Source: Petaurus breviceps papuanus (taxonomy: Eukaryota; Chordata; Mammalia; Diprotodontia; Petauridae). Taken from it: a stretch of DNA of 64,000 nucleotides. The notes beneath the pieces are model-generated. The model was not told where the DNA came from. It did no database searches and saw only the letters and a program-made list of their open reading frames with translations. The DNA lies in contig JAMXIF010000073.1 of the NCBI GenBank assembly GCA_028583685.1, positions 9,295,995-9,359,994 on the forward strand, read 5' to 3'. A program made the position numbers and the translations under genes. Position 1 is the stretch's first letter. Each line of letters starts with the position of its first letter. Positions 63,070 to 64,000 of this stretch are shown here, piece by piece.

Positions 63070-64000
63070 CAGTTAATGAACATTTATAAAGTGCCTATTG
63101 TGTACTAAGAACTAGAAATGCAAAGAAAGGCAAAAATCAGTCCCTATTATCAAGGAGCTCATGTTCTCATGGAGGAAACAGCATATAGGAGTAGGTGGAA
63201 AGTAATTTCAGAAGGATGGTACTAGGGGGTGAATGCATCTAGGTGACACAATGTACCCAGTGCTGGGTGTGGAGTCAGGAAGACTCATCTTCGTGAGTTC
63301 AAATCTGGCCTCAGACACTAATTGTGTGATCCTGGGCAAGTCACCTCACCTTGTTTGTCTCAGTTTCCTCATCTGTAAAATGAGTTGGAAAAGGAAATGG
63401 CAAACCACTCCAGTGTCTTTGCTAAGAAAATCCCAGAAGGAATTACAAAGAGTCAGACATAACTGAAAAATGACTTGAGTAAATGAAGAGGATTAAAGTG
63501 TAAGAAGATTGGAAAGGTAGAAAGGAGTCATTTCGTAAAGTACTTTAAAATGTCAAACAGATTTTATATATGATCTTGGGGGGTCATAGAGAGCCATTGA
63601 AGTTTATTGAGTGGGGATAGGAAGAAGGAAAATGACATGATCAGACCTGCATTTTAGGAAAATCACTTTGGTAGCTGAGAGGAGGATGTTTTGGAGCAGG
63701 GAGATGTTTGAAACAGAGAGACAACTAGAAGGCTGTGTCAATAGACATGTTGGTAATAAGAGGAGTGGAAAAGAGGGGACTTTACAAAAAATGTTGTGAA
63801 GATAGAAATAGACTTAGCGATGGATTGGATACGTGGAGTGAATGTAAAAAAAAGGACGACACTGAAGTTAAAAGTTGGAGTGACCGGGAGGATGGTGGTG
63901 TCCTCACCAGTAAAGGGGAAAGGGGAAGGAGAAAAAGAGATGGAGTAAAAGGAAGCAAAGCAAATCCAGGAGAAATCCAGAAGAGGCCATTGTGATTCCT
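63070..64000 (+). repeat. Old unclassified interspersed repeat, continuing past the window
   Basis: 63070-63220 (gcaaagaaaggcaaaaatca, gtccctattatcaaggagct) and 63483-64000 (gagccattgaagtttattga, atgacatgatcagacctgca, gctgagaggaggatg). It is split by a Mar-1 SINE. Confidence 0.65.
63230..63482 (+). mobile_element. Mar-1-type SINE with RTE-like tail
   Basis: gcatctaggtgacacaatgt, tggagtcaggaagactcatc, gtgatcctgggcaagtcacc, gaaatggcaaaccactccag, gagtcagacataactgaaaa. Confidence 0.92.

Noticed and set aside
50700-64000. RNF7, the gene expected after RASA2 in human
   Set aside because: No RING cysteine pattern or RNF7 peptide is present. If synteny holds it would lie beyond the window.

Overview
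The window is from a marsupial genome. It is saturated with metatherian retroposons: tRNA-headed SINEs of the WSINE1 type ending in poly(A), CORE-SINEs of the Mar-1 type with an RTE/BovB-like tail, MIR/THER1, marsupial L1 3' ends, L3/CR1, and a BovB/RTE copy. The background is AT-rich and CpG-poor. WSINE1-like copies lean toward an Australian lineage, but the species cannot be fixed from this sequence alone.

Positions 1-38.8 kb hold the 3' third of RASA2 (GAP1m, a Ras GTPase-activating protein) on the + strand. Nine coding exons can be placed to the base: 1946-2023, 3736-3813, 6273-6346, 12752-12858, 14985-15067, 21978-22186, 24280-24383, 34170-34353 and 36461-36536. Together they make 993 nt in frame (330 residues plus stop), covering the end of the RasGAP region, the PH domain, the Btk-type zinc motif and the C-terminal tail. 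A 3' UTR of about 2.2 kb follows and probably ends near 38.79 kb. Upstream exons lie outside the window. All introns are filled with nested retroposons.

Positions 38.8-50.6 kb are intergenic and nearly all repeat: WSINE1, a Tc1/mariner-type MITE, an LTR-like stretch, an RTE-like antisense LINE, a + strand L1 that lacks almost all of ORF2, and a dimeric SINE.

Positions 50.7-62.0 kb contain the most interesting feature: a candidate small gene on the + strand that I do not recognise. It has three coding exons (51890-52073, 58883-58934, 61707-61845). Their splice sites and phases (1, then 2) fit exactly and give one 124-residue protein with its own stop codon and a downstream AATAAA. An X-box (RFX)-like motif lies about 1.15 kb upstream. 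Both it and RASA2 are read left to right.

Positions 62.0-64.0 kb are again retroposons. I saw no rRNA, tRNA, CRISPR or prokaryotic features.
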